Below are positions 1-6,743 of a stretch of DNA of 64,000 nucleotides, piece after piece; position 1 is the stretch's first letter; each line of letters begins with the position of its first letter. Below the pieces are notes generated by a model. It was given only the letters and a program-made list of their open reading frames with translations, had not been told where the DNA came from and did not search any database. The position numbers and the translations under genes were made by a program. Source of the DNA: an uncultured Flavobacteriales bacterium (GTDB taxonomy: Bacteria > Bacteroidota > Bacteroidia > Flavobacteriales_G > Salibacteraceae); NCBI GenBank assembly GCA_943788725.1, contig CALSRJ010000005.1, positions 1 to 64,000 of the forward strand, read 5' to 3'.

Positions 1-1040
1 TTAATTCAGCTACCTCTAAGCCCCTTAAATAGGTTAGGGATACATTCAGGCTTGAATGACCCATCACCTTCTGTAGCTTCACTAATGAGCCTGTGCGCTT
101 GTAGATTTCTATAGCCCCAGAGTGTCTGAAAGAGTATAGAGTCTGATTGGTGTCAATCAGCTTAGATTGGCTCTTAAATCGCCTCCAAAGGCACTTAAAG
201 TAGTCCTGGTTGTATGCCTTCTGATTACCACTGAATACATTACAGTTTAAGTCTCCAGCATGAAGGTTCTCTCGGATGTATTTTGGGACAGGAACTATCC
301 TGTTTCGTCCTGATTTATTCCGATGCCCTGATAGGTGTATTTGACTCAGGTCGTTAGAGAAGTCCCCCCAACATAACTCCCTTATTTCTCGATGTGGTCT
401 GAGGAGGCATCCGTATGTCAGAAGACAACACAGGTGAGAGGTTACTGTTAAAGGCTTTTATCTCATCTAGAATGAGGCCGATGTCTCTGAAGGGTTTATG
501 GAGCTTAGCCTTTGCCTTTTTACTCTTATTCTTCAATAGGTCTCTCTCATCCATACCCAGGTTCACAGCCTCATTTATTAGGGCGTTTACATGTCTTCTA
601 AAGGTGTTATAGCTTGTGGCATTGGTGTATCTGTTGAGCATAGCACTTAGTTCATCAGCGCATAGTTTATTGCCATTTGAGGCATCGACAATATCCCTGT
701 AAGTGTAACGAAGGGTTGTTTTGTATTTAGCAGAGTAGTTGCTATTCAGCTTACTGTCTAAAGCAAGCTTGAGGTACTCTAGGTCAGATAACCGACCTGA
801 TTGGATTGTTTCTCTTCGATGTGACTTTAGAACACCCCCTTTGGTGATGTGACTATAAACCTCCGCAGCTAGTAAATTAGCCATTGATAGACGATGTTCT
901 ATGGGGTGGTTATTCGGGTTTAACGAGCTGTTAATTCTTTTGCCGCTATACAACCTTATTTTCTGATTATTCAGATGAAACGAGATGAAGACTTTAAGGT
1001 CTTTGGTTTGACCAACCTTGGGGTAACTTAGATTTCTCAC
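1..1040 (-). pseudogene. Tyrosine recombinase (phage-type integrase), frameshifted and cut by the window edge
   Basis: Site-specific tyrosine recombinase of the Bacteroidota integrative-element type. The N-terminal SAM-like DNA-binding part reads in one frame from the ATG at 1040 to about position 440. The catalytic domain continues in another frame to the window edge with motifs LLTYGCLLRPHREI (catalytic Arg), NKSGRNRIVPVP (Lys), YSFRH, VMGHSS and TYLRG (Tyr nucleophile). Without correction the first frame stops at 354. One surplus base near 436-438 would restore the expected NLYLCCLLTYG junction, so this is either a real inactivating frameshift or a base-call error. All catalytic boxes survive, apart from the first His of the usual HxxR, which is Tyr here. 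The gene sits next to a tRNA-Asn 3' fragment, as expected for an integrase at its own attachment site. The stop codon lies outside the window. Confidence 0.85.
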
Positions 1041-1116
1041 AGACAGTTCTTAGACAGTTAAACATTTATTAGATGCTTAATGCCTGGTATACAGTAACTT
1101 GTGTGGGATGAACTCA

Positions 1117-1162
1117 TGACTGTTAATCAGAGGGTCCTTGGTTCGAGCCCAAGAGGAGGAGC
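1117..1162 (+). repeat. tRNA-Asn 3'-half fragment, probable attachment site
   Basis: The sequence matches the 3' part of a tRNA-Asn: anticodon arm with GTT (TGACTGTTAATCAGAG), variable loop, a T-arm with CTTGG/CCAAG stem around TTCGAGC, and an acceptor 3' strand ending GGAGGAGC. No D-arm or 5' acceptor strand precedes it, so it is not a functional tRNA. Such a 3' duplicate next to an integrase is the usual scar left when an element integrates into a tRNA gene. The intact tRNA would then lie beyond the left edge of the window. The natural tRNA terminator follows directly. Confidence 0.8.
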
Positions 1163-1166
1163 GTTA

Positions 1167-1193
1167 AGCCTTGCAGAGATGCAGGGCTTTTTT
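1167..1193 (+). terminator. Rho-independent terminator behind the tRNA-Asn fragment
   Basis: The stem AGCC-T-TGCA / TGCA-G-GGCT closes over GAGA and is followed by a run of T. It probably terminated the original tRNA-Asn transcript. Confidence 0.75.
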
Positions 1194-1381
1194 GTTAACA
1201 GTCAGAGGTCGTCTTTATTTTGTTGGAAGTCTTGGCACGACTCGGTTTCATGATTGTTTTTTAAACAATCAATCACCTTAATGCTCCACCAACTTTCGCT
1301 ATGTAACCCGTTGTGCCCGAAATCTTTGAAGACGCACAATTGTGTAAATCTATTGCGTTTAAAGAACTAAAAACACTCGCC
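1194..1381. other. Non-coding stretch between the att-like site and the first membrane gene
   Basis: I see no convincing gene here. A small hairpin-like element (GATTGTTTTTTAAACAATC) lies near 1252-1270 and a GTAACCCGTTGTGCCC stretch near 1305. An open frame on the opposite strand is a shadow of the next gene. Confidence 0.4.
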
Positions 1382-1768
1382 ATGAAAACAAAAACCACCA
1401 TTACCCTAATAGGGGTATTAAACATCTTACAAGGCGTTGGCTTTATTATCGGAGGCCGAACCTTAACAGAACAATCATTTCCATCGGACATGCTCACCCC
1501 TGGAGCCGTTGAAGTAGGGACGGCAATGCATTGGCCTTTAGGCGTAGCTTGTATTGTCATTGGTATAATCCTTTTTTCAACCCGAGATCTTCCTTTGGTG
1601 AACGCAAAAAAAGTCCTGCTATATACGGGTATCGCGTACACCTTCTTCCTTATTAACGGGCTTACTCAACATTTCACGAGCCCTGTAAATGTCCCCATGC
1701 CCGCCGTAGGCTTAATTACGGTTTTAGCCATTTTGGCCTTCTACACATCTAAAACAGCAAAATCTTAA
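1382..1768 (+). CDS. Small multi-pass membrane protein, function unknown
   Basis: A 128-residue hydrophobic protein beginning MKTKTTITLIGVLN, with about four predicted membrane segments (residues roughly 6-25, 47-66, 77-95 and 103-121) and a short charged C-terminus. I do not recognise the family. The ATG at 1382 is preferred to the upstream in-frame start at 1313 because the extra 23 residues are polar and the hydrophobic segment follows directly. It lies 23 bp before a second membrane-protein gene on the same strand. The pair is bracketed by two tRNA-Asn 3' fragments, so both may be cargo of an old integrated element. Confidence 0.65.
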   Translation: MKTKTTITLIGVLNILQGVGFIIGGRTLTEQSFPSDMLTPGAVEVGTAMHWPLGVACIVIGIILFSTRDLPLVNAKKVLLYTGIAYTFFLINGLTQHFTSPVNVPMPAVGLITVLAILAFYTSKTAKS

Positions 1769-1791
1769 TATTCATCTAAACACTCTAAAAC

Positions 1792-2247
1792 ATGGAAATC
1801 TTAATTGTCGCAATTGTAATCTCTGCCATAAGTATTTATGGTGCAGTAATGCTTAAACGCTTGTACTTCTTATTGGGGTACTTCCTATTCTCGCTTCTCG
1901 CATTAACATCACTCATCCCAACCTATAATGATGATAAAATGCTCGCGCTTACCTCCATTGCACTCTTTTTGGTGATGGGTATCATCTCGTTCCCTGCAAA
2001 AAAGAATATCTCAGACTACGAGATGAACGAAGAGGTCAAGCCTTTAGTGAAATCCTTTATGCTCAAAACGCTACTCTCTTTGAGTGCCGTCAACCTCATT
2101 GCTATTTTGTTGGTAAAGTATGATCCTAACATGCCTGAAGGCATTACAGAATCTATGCGCATCTACCCAATGATTATGCACGGTGTATTGGGCGTTCTTC
2201 CGCTTTACGTACTTGTGAGAATGTCACAATCAAGCAAGTTGAAGTAA
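1792..2247 (+). CDS. Small multi-pass membrane protein, function unknown
   Basis: A 151-residue protein with about four hydrophobic segments (residues roughly 2-20, 25-45, 50-68 and 93-108, possibly a fifth near 127-145) and a charged cytoplasmic-looking loop in the middle (KKNISDYEMNEEVKP). No enzymatic motif is visible and I cannot assign a family. It follows the previous membrane gene by 23 bp and is probably co-transcribed with it. It ends 35 bp before a degenerate tRNA-Asn-like repeat. A role in the membrane is all that can be inferred. Confidence 0.65.
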   Translation: MEILIVAIVISAISIYGAVMLKRLYFLLGYFLFSLLALTSLIPTYNDDKMLALTSIALFLVMGIISFPAKKNISDYEMNEEVKPLVKSFMLKTLLSLSAVNLIAILLVKYDPNMPEGITESMRIYPMIMHGVLGVLPLYVLVRMSQSSKLK

Positions 2248-2282
2248 TGGCTTAGCATTCTTTAAAATAGAACGCAACTTCA

Positions 2283-2314
2283 GGGGTCCTTTGTTCGAAC
2301 CCAAAAGAAGTAGC
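2283..2314 (+). repeat. Second, degenerate tRNA-Asn 3'-end fragment
   Basis: This 32-base stretch matches 1131-1162 at 26 of 32 positions without gaps, including the variable loop, TTCGA of the T-loop and the 3' acceptor strand ending AGC. The T-stem pairing is damaged, so it is a decayed copy. Together with 1117-1162 it forms an imperfect direct repeat around the two membrane-protein genes. Confidence 0.6.
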
Positions 2315-2337
2315 AACTAAAATGATAAAACTTTTAT

Positions 2338-2679
2338 AGTGTAGAGGTTTTTATACCTCTATTAATATATTCCCTTATATCTTTTACCTCTTATGGCATA
2401 ATACATTTCTTTCTCAGTCTTGAAGATGCCGGTATAGTTAGGTTTGAATGGTTCGTAAATGAAGCAGAAAATACTGCAACGCTAATAGAGGTTTTTGAAA
2501 ATGCGAATGCATTCCAAGAATTAGGAGGTAAGGTCTTAGGGTCTCCAATTAATATAAGGTTCAATGAAGTCTTTAAAATAAACAGCTTAACTGTGCTCGG
2601 CGAAGTAAGTAGCGAATTCAGGGAAAAACTAAAGCCAATGGGTGCAGCCTTTAATGTTTACGTCGGTGGTATAAACTGA
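2338..2679 (+). pseudogene. 5'-truncated gene remnant, possibly ABM/monooxygenase-like
   Basis: An open frame from about 2338 to a TGA at 2677-2679 encodes a protein-like sequence (from DAGIVRFEWFVNEAEN to GAAFNVYVGGIN at the end). No usable start codon precedes it; the only in-frame ATG is about 16 residues from the stop. The alternation of beta-strand-like and helix-like stretches and the motif LTVLGEVS resemble small ABM-type (antibiotic biosynthesis monooxygenase-like) proteins, but that is from memory and weak. The N-terminus seems to have been lost at the boundary of the tRNA-fragment region about 25 bp upstream, which fits truncation by an integration or deletion event. Confidence 0.5.
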
Positions 2680-2760
2680 TTGAGTACCAATATAAACCGA
2701 ATCCACTAATAGATTTAGTTCCGCTGCAACTTTGAACAATAAGGGGAGCATAGCGACGAC

Positions 2761-2792
2761 AGCCCCATTCACATCGTGGATGGGGCTTTTTA
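2761..2792 (+). terminator. Rho-independent terminator
   Basis: A strong hairpin AGCCCCAT-T-CAC / GTG-G-ATGGGGCT with loop ATC is followed by TTTTTA on the plus strand. It would end plus-strand transcription from the truncated gene and separates it from the convergent repeat-protein gene. Confidence 0.75.
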
Positions 2793-2842
2793 TTGCCCAA
2801 CATTTGAGACGTGCCTGGCTCACACATCAACACGCACGCTGC

Positions 2843-3664
2843 TTATCGTATATCCTTCATCTTAGGCATGACGCCCCCGTCAAACAGGTCCATTTCCCCT
2901 CTGGGATTTTGTGGCCTGTTTTGCTTTCTAGCGTCTCGGCCAAAGTGGTCGCGGTGTTTGCGCCTTTCATTTTTGACGGCTTTTTTCTTCTTCTGATTTG
3001 GGTCGCGCGAGAAAAGCTTGAACCGTTCTCCTATGAAATTTTCCTTAAGGAAGCGTTTCTTGTCAAAGCTTACGTCTACGTCATCTTCTGAAGCTTCGTT
3101 GCTCTTCCCTTTGCTTGCGAAATGATCTTTCGATTCCTTACGCTTTCCCTCTTTTTTTGATGCTACTCCAAAATGGTCCTTTGGCTCTTTGCGTTTTATG
3201 TCCGCGTCCTTCTTTCCGAAATGATCACTGAGCAATTCGCGCTTTACCTTTCCCCCTTTTCGTCCAAAAAAATCGGGTTGCGCGGTTCGTTCTCTTTCCT
3301 TTTTGATGGCCGTTGCAAAGAAGGAGGGCAGCTGATTTCGTTCGTCTAGTTTCTTCACGGCTTTTGCATAAAAATCAGGCAAGAACGCGTCCTTCTCTTT
3401 TTTCTGCTTCGTTTGTTTGGAGAATGCGCTGCCCAATTCCTCTCTATCCTTCGACTTTGGGCTCTTCTTTCCAAATGCGCTTGAGAGCTGGGTGCGGTTC
3501 TTTTCCTTCTTGTTTTTCTTACCGAATGCACTGCTTAACTCTTGCTTCTCCTTCGGTTTTATTTTCTTTCCAAAGTGGTCCTTGACTCCGTCGTCCGACG
3601 ACTGCGAAAACGCACCCTGCGAAAGCAGTAAAAGAGCGACGATATAGAGCTTATGGTGTTCCAC
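2843..3664 (-). CDS. Secreted basic protein with ten 17-residue Phe-anchored repeats
   Basis: A 273-residue protein with a signal peptide (LYIVALLLLSQGAFSQ, cleavage near residue 20). Residues 29-185 hold ten repeats of a short motif, DHFGKK or a variant (SAFGKK, SAFSKQ, PDFYAK, PSFFAT, PDFFGR, DHFGVA, DHFASK). The anchoring Phe recurs at residues 31, 47, 64, 81, 98, 115, 132, 149, 165 and 182, a spacing of 16-17. The linkers are Lys/Arg/Glu-rich, so the mature protein is very basic. Another DHFG copy stands at 239-242 and a related MDLFDGG near 258. I know no family with this pattern. It lies 26 bp behind recO and in the same direction as porZ and recO, so it is probably part of that transcription unit and acts in the periplasm or at the surface. 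Confidence 0.75.
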   Translation of the reverse strand: MEHHKLYIVALLLLSQGAFSQSSDDGVKDHFGKKIKPKEKQELSSAFGKKNKKEKNRTQLSSAFGKKSPKSKDREELGSAFSKQTKQKKEKDAFLPDFYAKAVKKLDERNQLPSFFATAIKKERERTAQPDFFGRKGGKVKRELLSDHFGKKDADIKRKEPKDHFGVASKKEGKRKESKDHFASKGKSNEASEDDVDVSFDKKRFLKENFIGERFKLFSRDPNQKKKKAVKNERRKHRDHFGRDARKQNRPQNPRGEMDLFDGGVMPKMKDIR

Positions 3665-3690
3665 GGCAGTCCTCTAAGATAGGGGATTGC

Positions 3691-4311
3691 TCAGTCAATC
3701 AGGTCGAGCGACCCTAGGTGTTCGATTCCAAAATGTTGTTGGAATCGCTGTACTTCAATATTGAAAGCCTCTTTTGACTGCTGTCCACCTGAAGGAATTT
3801 CAAGCGTTCTGCCGATGCCGAGCAATTGCAAAGAGCGAAGAGGGTCTTCTTGGGCAAGCTCGAAGACCATGGCCACATCACTCAATCCCAATTCGCTGGA
3901 GATGACGACAAGCGGAACAAGTGGATCAGTTGAAATACCTCCTTGGGTCAAGTATCCAAAATAGGTGGATAGACGGTGGTAAAGTTGTGGGAGAATCAGT
4001 CTTTCACGCAAAGATTTTTGGAGTAGTTCGACCGCAAACAGCCACAGCGCGGCGGCTTCGCCCCCCATTGGGTCCGTAGGGATTCGTGGGTTCCATCGGG
4101 AATCCATCAACGACATCATTTCTGAGCCTGCCTTTTCTCTAGCAGTAAATTGAATGAAAGAACCAGGCTGCAAATGTCCAGAAACGCGTTTTTTACCGAT
4201 CCGAGTGAAGAGGGTCACCAAGCCATTGTTTTCCGTGAAACAATTCAAGATGCGAGCGCTGTCAGAATAGGGGATTGAACGAACGATGATGCCGTGATCG
4301 TTGACCATCAT
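3691..4311 (-). CDS. recO: DNA repair protein RecO
   Basis: RecO loads RecA onto SSB-coated single-stranded DNA in the RecFOR gap-repair pathway and anneals complementary strands. The 206-residue product has the N-terminal OB-fold (GIIVRSIPYSDSARILNCFT, then a VTLFTRIGKKR strand) and the helical C-terminal half typical of RecO. The zinc-finger cysteines of some RecO proteins are absent, which is common in this phylum. It starts 3 bp after the porZ-like stop, so the two are almost certainly co-transcribed. That neighbourhood is often seen in Bacteroidota. At 206 residues it is slightly short for the family but complete. Confidence 0.92.
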   Translation of the reverse strand: MMVNDHGIIVRSIPYSDSARILNCFTENNGLVTLFTRIGKKRVSGHLQPGSFIQFTAREKAGSEMMSLMDSRWNPRIPTDPMGGEAAALWLFAVELLQKSLRERLILPQLYHRLSTYFGYLTQGGISTDPLVPLVVISSELGLSDVAMVFELAQEDPLRSLQLLGIGRTLEIPSGGQQSKEAFNIEVQRFQQHFGIEHLGSLDLID

Positions 4312-4314
4312 GGA

Positions 4315-6591
4315 TCAATTGAGGAACATCAATTTGGAAAGGGCTCCTCCCGTCCCATCTCTTCGGGCGGCCTGTATTAGGTAGATTCCGCTTGTCACCT
4401 TAACACCAGCGCGATCTAAGCCATTCCATATGGCCGTACCGCCCTTGCTCGTTGTCTCATAGATCAAGTTTCCCGACACATCGGTCACCCTAAGGTAGCT
4501 GTTGTCCGTGAGCCCACTAAAGGTGATTACACCGCCGTATCCGGGCTTGACAGGATTCGGAAAGACGCGTATAGACGAAAGGCTCTCAGCGGGTTCTGAC
4601 GCATCGGTGCGGTACGATTGAAGTCCGCTTTCGGTGGCAATGAAGAGTTCTCCCGTGCTAGGATGTAAAACTAAGTCGAGAATGTTGTCATTTAGCAACG
4701 GGCTGTCGCCTTCGGTGAAATGCTCCAATTGCTGCTGACCGTCTTTCGAAATAAGAAAGAGCCCTGCTCCTCGTGGGCCTACCCACTTTCTATTGGCGCC
4801 GTCTATGGTGATGGTAATAACGGCGTCGGAGGCAAAGAGGTAGCCGTTATAGCCATCTTGATTGACGATGATCCTTTGCACTTCATCGGCATTGGCCTCA
4901 AACATGGATTCGACGCTGTAGATTACCCCTATTCCTTCATCTGTTCCAATCCACAGTTCGCCGTCTTTGTCCTCCACTATACAATTGACTGTATTGTTGG
5001 GTAGATTTCCTTTGGAAGGAGACGAATTGATGGAAATAAAACGGTCGTCCGCCGTGTTCGTGGGCGTACCTGCTGGATCATAAAGAATAACCCCCTGCTC
5101 TTTGAGGGAGAAAGCAAAAATGCCCGATGAATGTTGCATGAAATTGTCTGCAATTGGTTTCGGAAACCCCTCCAATGATATCAAGGTCCAATCCCCTTCT
5201 GGATCGAGAATGCTCAACGTGGATGTAGCGCGACTATTTAGCATCCATAAATTCCCCTCATTGTCCAATTCCATACCCTTGAGGCCGTAGTAACCATCTA
5301 CATCATCTTCGATTTCAGCATTCTGTTCACTGAAGTGCTCGAGCACGTTCAACTCCGCATCCAGAATCATCAACCCACTTCCATCGAAGCCTACATAAAT
5401 GCGGTCTCCATCGTCAATAATGGAGGAGGTGTTTCGAATGTCAAAGTTCGTGTCGAGAAAAAGCAAGCGCGACTTCCACTCTTCCTCTTCAAAACGGAAA
5501 ACAAAGGGTTGATTAAACGTAAAGTCATTCCCCCCAGGCATAGCGTATACAACTTCGTTCGTCTCTTCTAACTCACCGATGTATCCGGCACGTGGAGACG
5601 AAATACTCACTAGTGTGGAGTTGAATTGATTGTCGAACGAAGTGGACACAACACCATGGAATCCGTCGGCAATCAAGACGTCGCCTTCATGCCCCATGAT
5701 TACCATGTTCGCGTCCATCCCTTCAGAGCCATAAGTAAAGATCTTTTGAAGTTGTTGAAAGCTCTTGCTGTAGCTCGACACTTCATCGCTTTGGGCAATC
5801 AGCAATAAGTCGCCCACCTGTTCAACGTGACGAAGTTCCAATCCGGCCAATGGGTCAATCGGGACAAAGGCATTGTCCACCAACTGGAACAGCGTATCCT
5901 TTCCGAAATCGTCATTGCTGTAGATCGCGTACAGATCCTCATCAATGAGAAAAAGCTGCTTAAATCGATTCGGATCTCCATTTGTATTTACCTCCCATAG
6001 CTGCGGGCCGATAAATAAGCTAGCCATGGGAATGGCAAAAACATGAAACGGCGAGGTTAGGAACAGCGTGTCGCGATGAATCAAAATCTGATTCAATTGA
6101 ATGTTTTCCTCTTGGTAAGTAATTTGACTGTACTCGTTGACATTGTAGGTGGTAAGGTCCAGCTCGAGCACACCGATGCCCGTAGCCAAGAATGCACTGC
6201 CTTGATAGAAGAAAATATCGCGTACGGCTTTATCACCGATGATATTACTGGTGACAATGGCAGGTTGATTGGTCACATTTCCCTCCGCATCAATGATGTC
6301 CAAGTTTCCATTCTCATAGCCAATGATGCAGCGACCATCCTCATAGGAGCAGGCGAAATGTGAAATGCCCGTTTGAGAAAGCACATTTATCTTAGTGAGG
6401 TCTTGAATGGAACCATCCTCTCGATCATAAGCAATTACACCAAACGTGTTTGCTCCATACACCCCATCCACCAATTCGCCGACCCAATCAAAACGAGACA
6501 TGGGAAGATGAGAACGCCATTGCTCCACACCAACTTGGGCAAAAACATTCGAAGAGAGAAAACAGATGAGCACAAGGAGTAGATTCTTCAC
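4315..6591 (-). CDS. porZ: PorZ-like T9SS beta-propeller protein with C-terminal sorting tail
   Basis: PorZ is a surface component of the T9SS attachment complex that helps transfer cargo to the cell surface. This product has a signal peptide (VKNLLLVLICFLSSNVFAQ), an early WRSHLPMSRFDWV block, NVLSQTGISHF and YENGNLDIIDAEG motifs in two propeller-like regions, then the two-component-regulator propeller motif LWIGTDEGIGVIY near residue 560. A typical sorting tail closes it (VFPNPVKPGYGGVITF ... GIYLIQA). I chose the GTG at 6591 because it begins exactly at the signal peptide; an upstream ATG at 6690 would add 33 residues before it. It is followed after 3 bp by recO. The assignment to PorZ rather than a generic propeller cargo rests on N-terminal motifs and the recO context. 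Confidence 0.78.
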   Translation of the reverse strand: MKNLLLVLICFLSSNVFAQVGVEQWRSHLPMSRFDWVGELVDGVYGANTFGVIAYDREDGSIQDLTKINVLSQTGISHFACSYEDGRCIIGYENGNLDIIDAEGNVTNQPAIVTSNIIGDKAVRDIFFYQGSAFLATGIGVLELDLTTYNVNEYSQITYQEENIQLNQILIHRDTLFLTSPFHVFAIPMASLFIGPQLWEVNTNGDPNRFKQLFLIDEDLYAIYSNDDFGKDTLFQLVDNAFVPIDPLAGLELRHVEQVGDLLLIAQSDEVSSYSKSFQQLQKIFTYGSEGMDANMVIMGHEGDVLIADGFHGVVSTSFDNQFNSTLVSISSPRAGYIGELEETNEVVYAMPGGNDFTFNQPFVFRFEEEEWKSRLLFLDTNFDIRNTSSIIDDGDRIYVGFDGSGLMILDAELNVLEHFSEQNAEIEDDVDGYYGLKGMELDNEGNLWMLNSRATSTLSILDPEGDWTLISLEGFPKPIADNFMQHSSGIFAFSLKEQGVILYDPAGTPTNTADDRFISINSSPSKGNLPNNTVNCIVEDKDGELWIGTDEGIGVIYSVESMFEANADEVQRIIVNQDGYNGYLFASDAVITITIDGANRKWVGPRGAGLFLISKDGQQQLEHFTEGDSPLLNDNILDLVLHPSTGELFIATESGLQSYRTDASEPAESLSSIRVFPNPVKPGYGGVITFSGLTDNSYLRVTDVSGNLIYETTSKGGTAIWNGLDRAGVKVTSGIYLIQAARRDGTGGALSKLMFLN

Positions 6592-6743
6592 GAAAGAAGA
6601 ACGAACACCTTCAAAATTATTGTGAATCAAGCTTAACACCCTGTTTATCAATCTATTATATAACACAATTCGTCTATTCGAACATCTCACTATTTCCAGC
6701 CCCGGTATCCATACGTACGCTCAAAGCCCTCATAAGCCATGTT

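Noticed and set aside
1290-1330. GTAACCCGTTGTGCCC as an integron attC recombination site
   Set aside because: The core GTTRRRY/RYYYAAC pair and the folded structure of attC are not present. No integron integrase is near.
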